Assembly (NCBI RefSeq): GCF_003399645.1
Contig: NZ_NBXD01000007.1
Location: 248,001-312,000, forward strand
DNA from: Subtercola boreus
Lineage (GTDB): Bacteria; Actinomycetota; Actinomycetes; Actinomycetales; Microbacteriaceae
Length of the DNA stretch: 64,000 nucleotides
Direction of reading: 5' to 3'
Part shown: positions 46,258-53,419 of the stretch, piece by piece
Layout of the letters: every line of letters starts with the position of its first letter
Position numbering within the stretch: position 1 is the first letter of the stretch
Notes under the pieces: model-generated
The model's database searches: none
The model's input: only the letters and a program-made list of their open reading frames with translations
Told to the model about the DNA's origin: nothing
Program-made: the position numbers and the translations under genes

Positions 46258-46289
46258 AGACCGTCGGCCCGAGATCGGGTCTGTGCCCT

Positions 46290-46361
46290 TGGGGTATGGT
46301 GTAATTGGCAACACGGGAGATTCTGATTCTCTTGTTCTTGGTTCGAGTCCAGGTACCCCAG
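46290..46361 (+). tRNA. tRNA-Gln (CTG anticodon)
   Basis: Acceptor arms TGGGGTA and TACCCCA pair over 7 bp. The anticodon loop is TTCTGAT on GGAGA/TCTCT, giving CTG. The T loop is GGTTCGAGTCC. The discriminator is G46361 and CCA is not encoded. A terminator follows at 46389. Confidence 0.95.
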
Positions 46362-46388
46362 CTTGAGCGTTACGCGCATCGCGCAGTG

Positions 46389-46414
46389 AAAGGCCCGGTC
46401 ACGCGGGCCTTTTT
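46389..46414 (+). terminator. Rho-independent terminator after tRNA-Gln
   Basis: AAAGGCCCG, a short loop and CGGGCCTTTTT form a GC-rich hairpin with a T5 tail. Confidence 0.85.
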
Positions 46415-46479
46415 CGTTTCGTGACGCGTACGGTACGAGCGCCGCGGGCCGCGTGGCGGAGCAGTGCGTGCCACCGTCC

Positions 46480-46485
46480 TAAAAT
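46480..46485 (+). promoter_or_regulatory. -10 element TAAAAT, leaderless promoter of the phosphatase gene
   Basis: TAAAAT ends 7 nt before ATG 46493. GGGAGGG lies against the ATG, too close to serve as a ribosome site. Confidence 0.55.
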
Positions 46486-46492
46486 GGGAGGG

Positions 46493-47152
46493 ATGCGACT
46501 CCTCCTCATACGACACGGCCAGACGATCGACAATGTGCACGGGGTGCTCGGAGCCGTGGTTCCGGGGCCGGGACTGACGGCACTGGGGCAGAGGCAGGCG
46601 GCCGCGATCCCCGCCGCGCTGGCCTCGGAGGAGATCGCCGCGATCTATGTGTCGACGATGGTTCGCACGCAGCAGACCGCGGCTGCGCTCGCCGCCGATC
46701 GGAACCTCGAGCCGCAGGTGCTCGACGGGCTGCGGGAGATCACCTCCGGTGATTTGGAGGGGCGTTCCGACGAAGAGGCGACGCACCTGTACATGCGCAC
46801 GATCTTCTCGTGGTGGCAGAGCCTCGACGGTCGCATTCCGGGTGGTGAAGACGGCCACGAGTTCTATGCCCGGTTCGAGCAGGCCGTCGCAGGGATTGCG
46901 AGTGCGCACCGCGAGGAGACGGTTGCCGTCGTCAGCCACGGGGCAGCCATGCGGGCCTGGGCGTCGTACGCGAGCACAAACATCGACCCCGAGTTCAGCC
47001 GGTCGCATCCGCTCGAGAACACGGCGATGATCGTGCTCGAAGGCACGCCCGAAGAGGGTTGGCGCACGACATCGTGGGGCTCGGAGCCTGTCGGTGGCTA
47101 CCAGCTCGATGACGAGACGGCACCAGACCCGACGTCAGAGGCGCTCGCCTGA
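46493..47152 (+). CDS. Histidine phosphatase (phosphoglycerate-mutase-like)
   Basis: A 219-residue histidine phosphatase. The phospho-accepting His is in LLIRHGQT near residue 8, the second core His is in VVSHGAAMRAW, and LDGLREITSGDLEG carries the Glu proton donor. The fold covers phosphoglycerate mutase, acid phosphatases and nucleotide or sugar phosphatases, so the substrate cannot be assigned. It lies convergent with the transglycosylase-like gene. Confidence 0.88.
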   Translation: MRLLLIRHGQTIDNVHGVLGAVVPGPGLTALGQRQAAAIPAALASEEIAAIYVSTMVRTQQTAAALAADRNLEPQVLDGLREITSGDLEGRSDEEATHLYMRTIFSWWQSLDGRIPGGEDGHEFYARFEQAVAGIASAHREETVAVVSHGAAMRAWASYASTNIDPEFSRSHPLENTAMIVLEGTPEEGWRTTSWGSEPVGGYQLDDETAPDPTSEALA

Positions 47153-47213
47153 CTCGAACGGCCCAGCCGCCCACCGGGCGAGGGCAGAACCTCTGGCCGA
47201 TCTGCGCCGCAGA

Positions 47214-47909
47214 CTAGTACCAGCCGGCCGATTCGCTGTGCGCCCAGGCGCCGCACGGGGTGCCGTAGCGGCCCGTGATGTAGCCGAGGCCCCACGTGAT
47301 CTGCGTGGCAGGGTTGGTCTCCCAGTCGGCTCCTGCGCTGGCCATCTTGCTGCCGGGGAGGGCCTGCGGGATGCCCTGGGCGCCGGATGAGGCGTTGTAG
47401 GCGTTGACGCGCCAGCCCGATTCGCGGTTCCACAACGAGACGAGGCACGAATACTGATCGGCGCCCATGCCGCGGTCGGCAAGCATCTGCTGGGCGATGG
47501 ACTGCGCCGAACCGGCGTTTGGCACGGCGGCGGTCGGCGGGGTGTAGCTGCCGCCCGACGAGGATGCCGACGAGGCGTTCTGCGCTGCCGTCTTCGCGGC
47601 CAGCTCAGCCGCGGCCTTCGCGGCGGCGGCGGCTGCTGCGGCGGCTTCGGCGGCCTTCTGGGCGGCGAGAACGGCCGGATCTGTGGCGACGTAGCTGTCG
47701 CGCGTCGCGGTCACGGCCCCGGCGGCCTGCGAGTCATAGCTCTGGCCCACGGCCATGGCATTCTGCGTCGGAGCAAAGGAGAACGAGGCGTTTCCCATGG
47801 TGGAGGCGTTTGCGAAAGGGATAGCGACCGTGCCGGCAAGGCCCAGTGCGCAACTCACGGCGAGGGCCTGTACCAGGCGACGCCGTAGGGTTCCGTTCAA
47901 CAAACTCAT
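47214..47909 (-). CDS. Secreted lytic-transglycosylase-like protein (SLT fold)
   Basis: This 231-residue exported protein has a signal-anchor stretch (about 12-35; LVQALAVSCALGLAGTVAIP), an Ala-rich helical segment (about 75-115), and a compact C-terminal lysozyme-like domain (about 145-231). The catalytic Glu is in LWNRESGWRVNAYN, followed by GAQGIPQALPGSKM and WGLGYITGRYGTPCGAW. It should cut peptidoglycan glycan strands outside the cell. Two Cys in the domain may form a disulfide. Internal ATG 47909 is chosen because the signal begins there. Confidence 0.87.
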   Translation of the reverse strand: MSLLNGTLRRRLVQALAVSCALGLAGTVAIPFANASTMGNASFSFAPTQNAMAVGQSYDSQAAGAVTATRDSYVATDPAVLAAQKAAEAAAAAAAAAKAAAELAAKTAAQNASSASSSGGSYTPPTAAVPNAGSAQSIAQQMLADRGMGADQYSCLVSLWNRESGWRVNAYNASSGAQGIPQALPGSKMASAGADWETNPATQITWGLGYITGRYGTPCGAWAHSESAGWY

Positions 47910-47981
47910 CCAGTTGTCCGTTCCGTTTCGATCACGAATGCGTAACGACACTACATGGCTTGGCCGCCAGACTCAACGGGC

Positions 47982-48854
47982 TCAGCCTGTGGGGGTGGGA
48001 CTCGCGCTCGGCGCGGCCGTCGGCACGGCCGTCGGCACGGCCGTCGGCGCCCCCGTCGGCGCCCCTGTCGCACCGGTGATCGGCAGGCTGGTCTCGCCGG
48101 GGGCCGCGTCGATATAGAGGAGCGTGCCGAGTTGCGCTCCGTACATCGACCGGATGACCATCGTCGTTCCGTCGAGCACCGCCGACGACGCCAGGTTGAG
48201 CCAGGTGACGACGCCCTGGCAGGTTCGGCCGGTGATGGCGAGCTTACCGAAGGACACCGATCCGTCTTCGGCGAACCGCCAGGTGCTCGTGAAGTCGTTG
48301 CAGCCGTCGCTGCCCGCCACCGTTCCGTCATCGAGCATCGTCAGCTTCAGCAGCCGGTCGCGGCCCGGTTCGGTGTTGGTCCACAGTCCCACGACCACGG
48401 ACGTGCCGCGGGCGACGGCCTTCTCGCTCGAGGAGGGTTTGCGCAACTTCACGAGTTCGCTGCCGTCGTGCCCGACGAGGGTGAGGTCGGTGCCGTCGAA
48501 GCGGGCCGAGACGGCATCGATGAGGAAGAGGGGCAACTGCGCCCCATCGCAGTAGATGCGTGTCTGCGGACCGGAGGTCGTCGTGAGCACCCCCGCTGTG
48601 TCCATCGACCAGGTGCCGGTGGCGTCGTTGCACCCGTCGGAGCCCGTCCACGAGCCGTCACGCGCGAAGGTCAGGAACGGCATGTCGGGGGAGCTGTAGG
48701 TGTCGGCGACGATCCAGGTGCCGGGCAGGGTGTTCGTCGTCGCGGGGGTGTACTGGGGAGCGTTCGGCGCCGGCGTCGCCGAGGCGGTGCATCCTGTCAT
48801 CGCGAGGGCCACGATGCCCACAATGGCCACAGCGAGCATTCTCAAGGTCGACAC
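47982..48854 (-). CDS. Lipoprotein with two META (HslJ-like) domains
   Basis: A 290-residue lipoprotein with lipobox LAMTGC (Cys22). Two META-type modules are recognisable by the repeated core DGSWTGSDGCNDATGTW (about 66-82) and DGTVAGSDGCNDFTSTW (about 177-193), each with a later paired Cys. META domains occur in heat-shock protein HslJ and in secreted or lipid-anchored proteins of unknown role. The C-terminal 30 residues are a Thr/Pro/Ala repeat encoded by a GTCGGCACGGCC-type repeat near 48010-48066. It starts at GTG and has a GGAAGAGA site. Confidence 0.82.
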   Translation of the reverse strand: MSTLRMLAVAIVGIVALAMTGCTASATPAPNAPQYTPATTNTLPGTWIVADTYSSPDMPFLTFARDGSWTGSDGCNDATGTWSMDTAGVLTTTSGPQTRIYCDGAQLPLFLIDAVSARFDGTDLTLVGHDGSELVKLRKPSSSEKAVARGTSVVVGLWTNTEPGRDRLLKLTMLDDGTVAGSDGCNDFTSTWRFAEDGSVSFGKLAITGRTCQGVVTWLNLASSAVLDGTTMVIRSMYGAQLGTLLYIDAAPGETSLPITGATGAPTGAPTAVPTAVPTAAPSASPTPTG

Positions 48855-48955
48855 AGATCTCTTCCATTCACGGAGTACGCCTCCCAGAGTACTGAACGCG
48901 GCCTGTGGGCGACCATGGTTGACTTCGCGTAACGAGCGAGGCGTCGCCTGTCGAC

Positions 48956-49279
48956 TCAGCGCGGCACCGAGATCGCGAACAGAACGACGAGCTGCACCAC
49001 CGTCAGCGCGTACGAGATGTAGAAGCCGGCGATGGCGAGGCGCACTCCGGATGCGCCCGTTCGGGTGATCTGCCGCAGCGACAGGTGCGAGAACAGAATT
49101 CCGATGGGCGACGCCAGAAACGCGAACAGGAACGCCATACCGGCCAGGAAGTTCGATCCGACGCTCTCGTCACTGGCGGCCGCCGCACGCCGGCTCTGCC
49201 GGAATCCGAGAAAGGCGAGCGGGGCCAGTACGGCGAGGCACAGCACGAGCACGAGGATCGACGGGGTGGCAGAGGTCAC
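48956..49279 (-). CDS. Small DUF4190-like membrane protein
   Basis: A 107-residue protein with three hydrophobic segments. The middle LFAFLASPIGILFSHLSLRQI followed by RLAIAGFYISYALT resembles DUF4190 proteins, where two TM helices flank a short HxxLRQI loop. The role is unknown. GTG 49279 follows TAGGGT by 6 nt on the minus strand. Confidence 0.75.
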   Translation of the reverse strand: MTSATPSILVLVLCLAVLAPLAFLGFRQSRRAAAASDESVGSNFLAGMAFLFAFLASPIGILFSHLSLRQITRTGASGVRLAIAGFYISYALTVVQLVVLFAISVPR

Positions 49280-49285
49280 GCCGAG

Positions 49286-49291
49286 ACCCTA
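49286..49291 (-). promoter_or_regulatory. -10 element TAGGGT, leaderless promoter
   Basis: On the minus strand TAGGGT ends 6 nt before GTG 49279. Confidence 0.55.
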
Positions 49292-49380
49292 CCGGGTGGA
49301 GGTGTCGGGAGGATGACGGCGGGCGATCGGGGTGACCGACGGCATCCGCCGGCCACCCGTCGCGGGCGCGCCCGGCGAAC

Positions 49381-50019
49381 CTACAGCTCGACCGAGTCGC
49401 CCGGCGTGAGCTCGAGGAACTCGCCACCACCCTGCTCGGCGGCCCAGCCCAGGCGTTCGCTGCCCATGCCGCGGCCTGCATCCGACAGCGTCATGTCGTG
49501 CGTCGCGAAGACGCGCTTCGGGGCGACGGCGAGCACGAAGTCGATCGCTTCGCCGATCTTCAGCCAGGGCGCACCGACCGGGGCAGCGAGCACGTCGACC
49601 GAGACGCCCTCGGGAACCGTGTACGAGTCGCCCGGGTAGTACAGCGTGTCGTTGATGAGCACACCGACGTTGTCGACGGTCGGGACCGACTCGTGGATGA
49701 CCGCGTGCTTCTCGCCGAAGAACTTCAGGGTGAAAGGCCCGACCGTGATCTCCTCGCCCTCGGTGACGACGGTGATGTCGAAGCCGGTGGCTGCTGCGGC
49801 GACGCCTTCGGGCGCGAAGATCGGGATGCCCGGGGCCTGCTTGAGCACGGCCGTCAGCTGGTCGGAGGTCCAGTGGTCGCCGTGCTCGTGGGTGACCACG
49901 ATGGCGACAGCACCCGCGGCGTCGATGGGGTCGGCGGTGAAGACGCCCGGGTCGACGATCAGTTTCTTTCCGGATTCCTCGAGAACGAGGGCGGCATGGG
50001 CAAGCTTCGTGAGTCTCAT
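49381..50019 (-). CDS. Metallo-beta-lactamase-fold hydrolase (UlaG-like)
   Basis: A 212-residue MBL-fold protein. The metal motif THEHGDH and further His/Asp ligands in FGEKHAVIHESVP and YYPGDSY are present. The small size and the start MRLTKLAHAALVLE are like L-ascorbate-6-phosphate lactonase-type (UlaG/YtkL) hydrolases. The substrate is unknown. ATG 50019 is chosen since the beta-strand core begins there. It is divergent from the lipid-kinase gene. Confidence 0.88.
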   Translation of the reverse strand: MRLTKLAHAALVLEESGKKLIVDPGVFTADPIDAAGAVAIVVTHEHGDHWTSDQLTAVLKQAPGIPIFAPEGVAAAATGFDITVVTEGEEITVGPFTLKFFGEKHAVIHESVPTVDNVGVLINDTLYYPGDSYTVPEGVSVDVLAAPVGAPWLKIGEAIDFVLAVAPKRVFATHDMTLSDAGRGMGSERLGWAAEQGGGEFLELTPGDSVEL

Positions 50020-50081
50020 AGGTCCGAGCCAACACCTTCGAGGTCGTTGCTGCAAGTCGATGTTCTTCGGGCGTGGTGGGT

Positions 50082-50087
50082 CATAAT
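50082..50087 (+). promoter_or_regulatory. -10 element CATAAT, leaderless promoter of the lipid kinase gene
   Basis: CATAAT ends 6 nt before GTG 50094. This favours that start over GTG 50073. Confidence 0.45.
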
Positions 50088-50093
50088 CGGGGG

Positions 50094-51002
50094 GTGCCAG
50101 CATCCCCACCCCTGCGACTGGTGGTCGCGATCAACCCGACGGCGTCGTTCGGGAGCACGAGCGGGGCCGGAGCACGGGTGGTCGAGCGGCTGCGGTTCGA
50201 CGGGCACGCCGTCACAGAGTTGCGCGCCACCGATTTTCGCGCGCTGGCAGCGGCGGCGCGCGCGGCCGTGGCCGATCATCCGGATGCCCTCGTCGTGGTG
50301 GGCGGCGACGGCATGGTGAGCCTCGGCGTGAACATCGTGGGGGGAACGTCGGTTCCGCTGGGCATCGTGCCGACCGGCACCGGCAACGACTCGGCGCGGG
50401 GGCTCGGCATCCCGTTCGAGTTCGACGCGTCGATGGCCGCACTACGATCTGCGTTCGAGCGGGGGCCGCGCACGATCGACCTCGGCTACCTCACCCACGC
50501 GGGCGGGGAGATGTGGTTCGCGTCGGCGCTCTCGGCCGGGTTCGATGCGCGTGTGAACGAGCGGGCGAACCACATGAAGCGGCCGCGCGGGGCGTCGCGT
50601 TACACGATCGCACTGCTCGTGGAGCTGTTGCGGCTGCGCCCGAGGCGGTACACGCTCGAGGTCGACGGCGTGCGGCGCACGGTCGATTCGGTACTGCTGG
50701 CGGTTGCGAACAATTCGTCGATCGGCGGCGGCATGATGATCGCTCCGGATGCCCGGCTCGACGATGGACTGCTGGATCTGTTCATCGTCGATCCGATCTC
50801 GCGGGTGCGGTTTCTGCGTCTCTTTCCGAAGGTGTTCAAGGGAACGCACGCGGGGCTGCCGATCGTGTCGCTCTCGCGGGTGCGGGAGGTGACGGTGGCC
50901 GTAAATTCGGGCGACATCGTCGCGTACGCCGACGGGGAGCGGGTGGGGCCGCTGCCCGTGACGGTGTCGGTGCGGGCGGGTGCGCTGCGGGTGCTGGCGT
51001 AG
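50094..51002 (+). CDS. Diacylglycerol/lipid kinase family protein
   Basis: A 302-residue soluble lipid kinase of the DagK catalytic family. The nucleotide-binding GGDGM (about residues 70-74), PTGTGNDSARGLGIP, and the second-domain DDGLLDLFIVDP are typical. Actinobacterial homologues phosphorylate diacylglycerol or make precursors of phosphatidylinositol mannosides, so a role in membrane lipid turnover is likely. The exact lipid is not determined. Confidence 0.87.
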   Translation: MPASPPLRLVVAINPTASFGSTSGAGARVVERLRFDGHAVTELRATDFRALAAAARAAVADHPDALVVVGGDGMVSLGVNIVGGTSVPLGIVPTGTGNDSARGLGIPFEFDASMAALRSAFERGPRTIDLGYLTHAGGEMWFASALSAGFDARVNERANHMKRPRGASRYTIALLVELLRLRPRRYTLEVDGVRRTVDSVLLAVANNSSIGGGMMIAPDARLDDGLLDLFIVDPISRVRFLRLFPKVFKGTHAGLPIVSLSRVREVTVAVNSGDIVAYADGERVGPLPVTVSVRAGALRVLA

Positions 51003-51027
51003 GGCGTTCCCCGCGCGGCCGGTCGTC

Positions 51028-51396
51028 TCAGGCGCGGTCGTGCAGAGTGACCTGGTATCCGTCGGGGTCGACGAAGGTGAAGGTGCGGCCGAACGGACCG
51101 TCGAACGGCGCCGTGACGATGGTGGTGCCGATCGCGGCGAGCTGGTCGTGGATGGATTCGGCGTCGGCGGCGTGCATCCACAGCGCCATGCCCTGGCCGG
51201 GCTGCGCGATCTGGTCGAGGTCGACCCCGGGCAGAGTGTCACGTACCGCGAAGCTCACGGGCTTCGTGTCGAACACGACAGCGTGCGGCGGGCCGGCGGG
51301 GGAGCGGGTCAGACCGAGGTGCTTCTCATAGAACGCTGCACTCGTTTCGAGGTCGCGAACCTGGAGGGAGATGAAGCTGGGGCCGGTGGCGGGCAT
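51028..51396 (-). CDS. VOC-family (glyoxalase-like) protein under MarR control
   Basis: A 122-residue VOC module: FISLQVRDLETSAAFYEKHL at the front and FTFVDPDGYQVTLHDRA at the end with the metal-ligand region. The role is probably binding or modification of a toxic compound; the substrate is unknown. It is divergent from a MarR gene, with two perfect MarR-type boxes in the shared 66-bp gap. A ribosome site AAAGAGA precedes the ATG. Confidence 0.88.
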   Translation of the reverse strand: MPATGPSFISLQVRDLETSAAFYEKHLGLTRSPAGPPHAVVFDTKPVSFAVRDTLPGVDLDQIAQPGQGMALWMHAADAESIHDQLAAIGTTIVTAPFDGPFGRTFTFVDPDGYQVTLHDRA

Positions 51397-51418
51397 GGTG
51401 TGATCTCTTTCGTCGATG

Positions 51419-51436
51419 ATGTCAGGTACCTGACAT
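51419..51436. promoter_or_regulatory. MarR box 1, ATGTCAG-N4-CTGACAT
   Basis: A perfect 7-bp inverted repeat around GTAC. It is the box nearer the VOC gene. Confidence 0.8.
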
Positions 51437-51446
51437 GCCTCAGCCT

Positions 51447-51464
51447 ATGTCAGAATACTGACAT
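51447..51464. promoter_or_regulatory. MarR box 2, ATGTCAG-N4-CTGACAT
   Basis: The same 7-bp arms around AATA, 28 bp centre to centre from box 1. It overlaps the marR start codon, so binding should give autoregulation. Confidence 0.8.
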
Positions 51465-52005
51465 GAGTCAAGCTGCCCCGGACATCGATCTCGACACCTC
51501 GATCGGCTACCTGCTCAAGCAGGCGGCAAGCGCACTGCACGCAGCGATGGATGCGGTCCTCCGCCCCCTGGGCCTGAACATCACGCAGTACTCGTGCCTC
51601 GAACTGCTCGCGCAGCGACCCGGACTCTCGAGTTCAGAGCTCGCGCGGGGCGCGTTCGTCTCGCGCCAGTCGATGAACGTGCTCCTGCAGTCGCTGGAGG
51701 GCGATGACCTCGTCTCCCGTCCCGGCCAGGCTCCGGTCGGGCGGGTGCTGCCGGTTCAGCTCACACCCGCGGGGGCGGCGCTGCGGGTCACCGCCAGTGC
51801 TGCCGTACGGGCTGTGGAGGAGAGGATGCTCGGGGGGCTCGATCGCGAGGCGGAGGGGCAGCTGCGGAGTGGGCTCCGGGCATGCGCGGGGGCGCTCTCC
51901 GCCGCCTACGCTTCGTCGGGCGCAGCGTCGGCGGCGGCATCCTCCACGGAGTCGACCTCGGGCGATGCAGCGACATCAGCGGCCAGCGCCTTTCGACGAC
52001 GGTAG
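51463..52005 (+). CDS. MarR-family regulator
   Basis: A 180-residue MarR protein with a winged helix (about 45-105; LSSSELARGAFVSRQSMNVLLQSL, then PVGRVLPVQLTPAG). It should bind as a dimer to the two boxes in front of it and respond to a phenolic or oxidant signal. The C-terminal 30 residues are Ser/Ala/Thr-rich, and the DNA encoding them overlaps the 3' end of the convergent doxX gene by 100 bp. CAGAAT 6 nt before the ATG could make it leaderless. Confidence 0.92.
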   Translation: MSQAAPDIDLDTSIGYLLKQAASALHAAMDAVLRPLGLNITQYSCLELLAQRPGLSSSELARGAFVSRQSMNVLLQSLEGDDLVSRPGQAPVGRVLPVQLTPAGAALRVTASAAVRAVEERMLGGLDREAEGQLRSGLRACAGALSAAYASSGAASAAASSTESTSGDAATSAASAFRRR

Positions 52006-52493
52006 ACCTGCACCCCGATCGCCACCGGGATCGCGGTCAGCGCGACCACGCGCATCCACGGCTGGTTGAAGACGTTGCGCGTCGCGGAATCGAGTGAGAC
52101 CGCACCGGCCCCCGCCTGGCTGAAGGCGGCAGCGGCCAGCCCGAGCACTGCGGGGTACTCGAGGCCGCCCTGTGAGGCGAAGAATCCGTTCGGCGTGTGC
52201 ACGCTCGCTGCGACGCCCATCGTGATGGCTGCGGCGGCCCCTGCGGCCGGCGTGGCCAGCCCGAGCGCGAGTGCCGCGCCGGCCCCGGCCTCGCCCACCC
52301 CGGCCAGCACCGCGTGCTGCCTGGCGGGACGGAACCCCATCGACTCCATCCCCTGCGCCGTACCCTCGACCCCGCCGCCGCCGAACCAGCCGAACAGCTT
52401 CTGTGACCCGTGGGCAATGAGCACCGATCCCAGCGCGACCCGGAAGACGGTCTGCGCGACGACAGCGGCGGGTGTGACGGTGGACTTCGACAT
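51906..52493 (-). CDS. DoxX-family membrane protein
   Basis: A 195-residue protein with four TM segments and the DoxX signature RVALGSVLIAHGSQKLFGWF followed by GMESMGFRPARQHAVLAG. A C-terminal tail of about 45 acidic, Ala-rich residues is encoded opposite the end of marR. DoxX proteins are linked to thiol/redox stress. An AGGAGG ribosome site supports ATG 52493 rather than an upstream start. Confidence 0.9.
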   Translation of the reverse strand: MSKSTVTPAAVVAQTVFRVALGSVLIAHGSQKLFGWFGGGGVEGTAQGMESMGFRPARQHAVLAGVGEAGAGAALALGLATPAAGAAAAITMGVAASVHTPNGFFASQGGLEYPAVLGLAAAAFSQAGAGAVSLDSATRNVFNQPWMRVVALTAIPVAIGVQVYRRRKALAADVAASPEVDSVEDAAADAAPDEA

Positions 52494-52570
52494 GGTGAAC
52501 CTCCTGATGGGCGAACGGGTACGCCTGGCCGGGCTCCGTCGCGGCGGGCGCACCCCACGCTAGCGCGAAC

Positions 52571-52627
52571 GGACACGATCTCGGTCTTCGTCGCCGCTGG
52601 GAGCGGTGGATGGCCGGAATCGTGTCC
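52571..52627. repeat. Inverted repeat GGACACGAT/ATCGTGTCC (family copy B)
   Basis: Perfect 9-bp arms (52571-52579, 52619-52627), with CGG/CCG two bases further in. It lies between the 3' end of the response-regulator gene and the doxX promoter and is preceded by GCGAAC. Confidence 0.65.
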
Positions 52628-52669
52628 AATCGGTGGACGGACCGCTGGGAATGCTCTCCCGTGGCTCGA

Positions 52670-53419
52670 TCAGTCCGACGCCACCCCGGGCCCGGGCGCC
52701 AGCGGAGTGCCCGCAGGCGGCCGCCCGGGCGGGTTGGGTGCGGCGGGCGGGGTCGAGCCCGGGGGCGGGGACGCGGCGAGGCGGTAGCGGTGCTCGGGGC
52801 GGCCGGTCGCGCCGTACTTCAGTTGCACGGTGATGAGGCGCTCCGTGGCCAGGGCGCCGAGGTAGCGCTGGGCGGTGGCCCGGGAGACTCCGACGCGCTC
52901 GGCGATGTCGGGGGCCGAGAGTTCCCTGCCCGAGTCCGCGATGCAGGTGAGCACCGCCTGCTCGGTCGCGGTACGGGTGCGGGCCTTGACGTCGGGCCGC
53001 AGCATCCCGAACAGACGGTCGACGGATGCCTGGTTCAGGGCGCGCGGTGCAGCCACGGCCTCGGCGTAGGCGGCGTACGAGACCAGCTTCTCGGCGAGCA
53101 GATGCGGTTCGAAAGGCTTGATCAGAAAGCCGAAAGCTCCCGATCGGATGGCCCGGCGCACGGTGTCTGAATCGTTCGCCGCCGTGAGGGCGATGACGTC
53201 GGGCTCGATGCGCCGGATGAGTTCGATCCCACTGCCGTCGGGCAGGTAGGCGTCGAGCAGCACGAGGTCGGGCCGGGCGGAGTCGATGAGCGACAGGGCG
53301 CCCCGGGCGGTCCCGGCCGTTCCGACGCATCGGAACCCGGGCGCACCCGCGACGAGCCGCGCGTGCAGGTCGGCGATGTGGAAGTCGTCGTCGACGACGA
53401 GAGCGCTGAGGTCGGTCAC
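52670..53419 (-). CDS. CitB/DctR-type response regulator
   Basis: A 249-residue regulator with an N-terminal receiver domain (about 6-120; acidic ALVVDDDFHIADLHARL, phospho-acceptor Asp56 in LLDAYLPDGSG, Lys in FLIKPFEPH). A C-terminal helix-turn-helix follows (about 175-220; LSAPDIAERVGVSRATAQRYL). This domain set belongs to regulators of C4-dicarboxylate or citrate uptake. The GTG start overlaps the kinase stop by 4 bp. The last 25 residues are Pro-rich. The citrate-type transporter at 55438 is the expected target. Confidence 0.93.
   Translation of the reverse strand: MTDLSALVVDDDFHIADLHARLVAGAPGFRCVGTAGTARGALSLIDSARPDLVLLDAYLPDGSGIELIRRIEPDVIALTAANDSDTVRRAIRSGAFGFLIKPFEPHLLAEKLVSYAAYAEAVAAPRALNQASVDRLFGMLRPDVKARTRTATEQAVLTCIADSGRELSAPDIAERVGVSRATAQRYLGALATERLITVQLKYGATGRPEHRYRLAASPPPGSTPPAAPNPPGRPPAGTPLAPGPGVASD

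Larger units (their letters stand above)
45869..46289. other. 421-bp gene-free region before tRNA-Gln
   Basis: It holds an inverted repeat (45893-45958) and a likely tRNA promoter (46230-46257). ORFs on the minus strand run through but are Arg/Pro-rich without any domain, so I do not call a gene. Confidence 0.5.
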
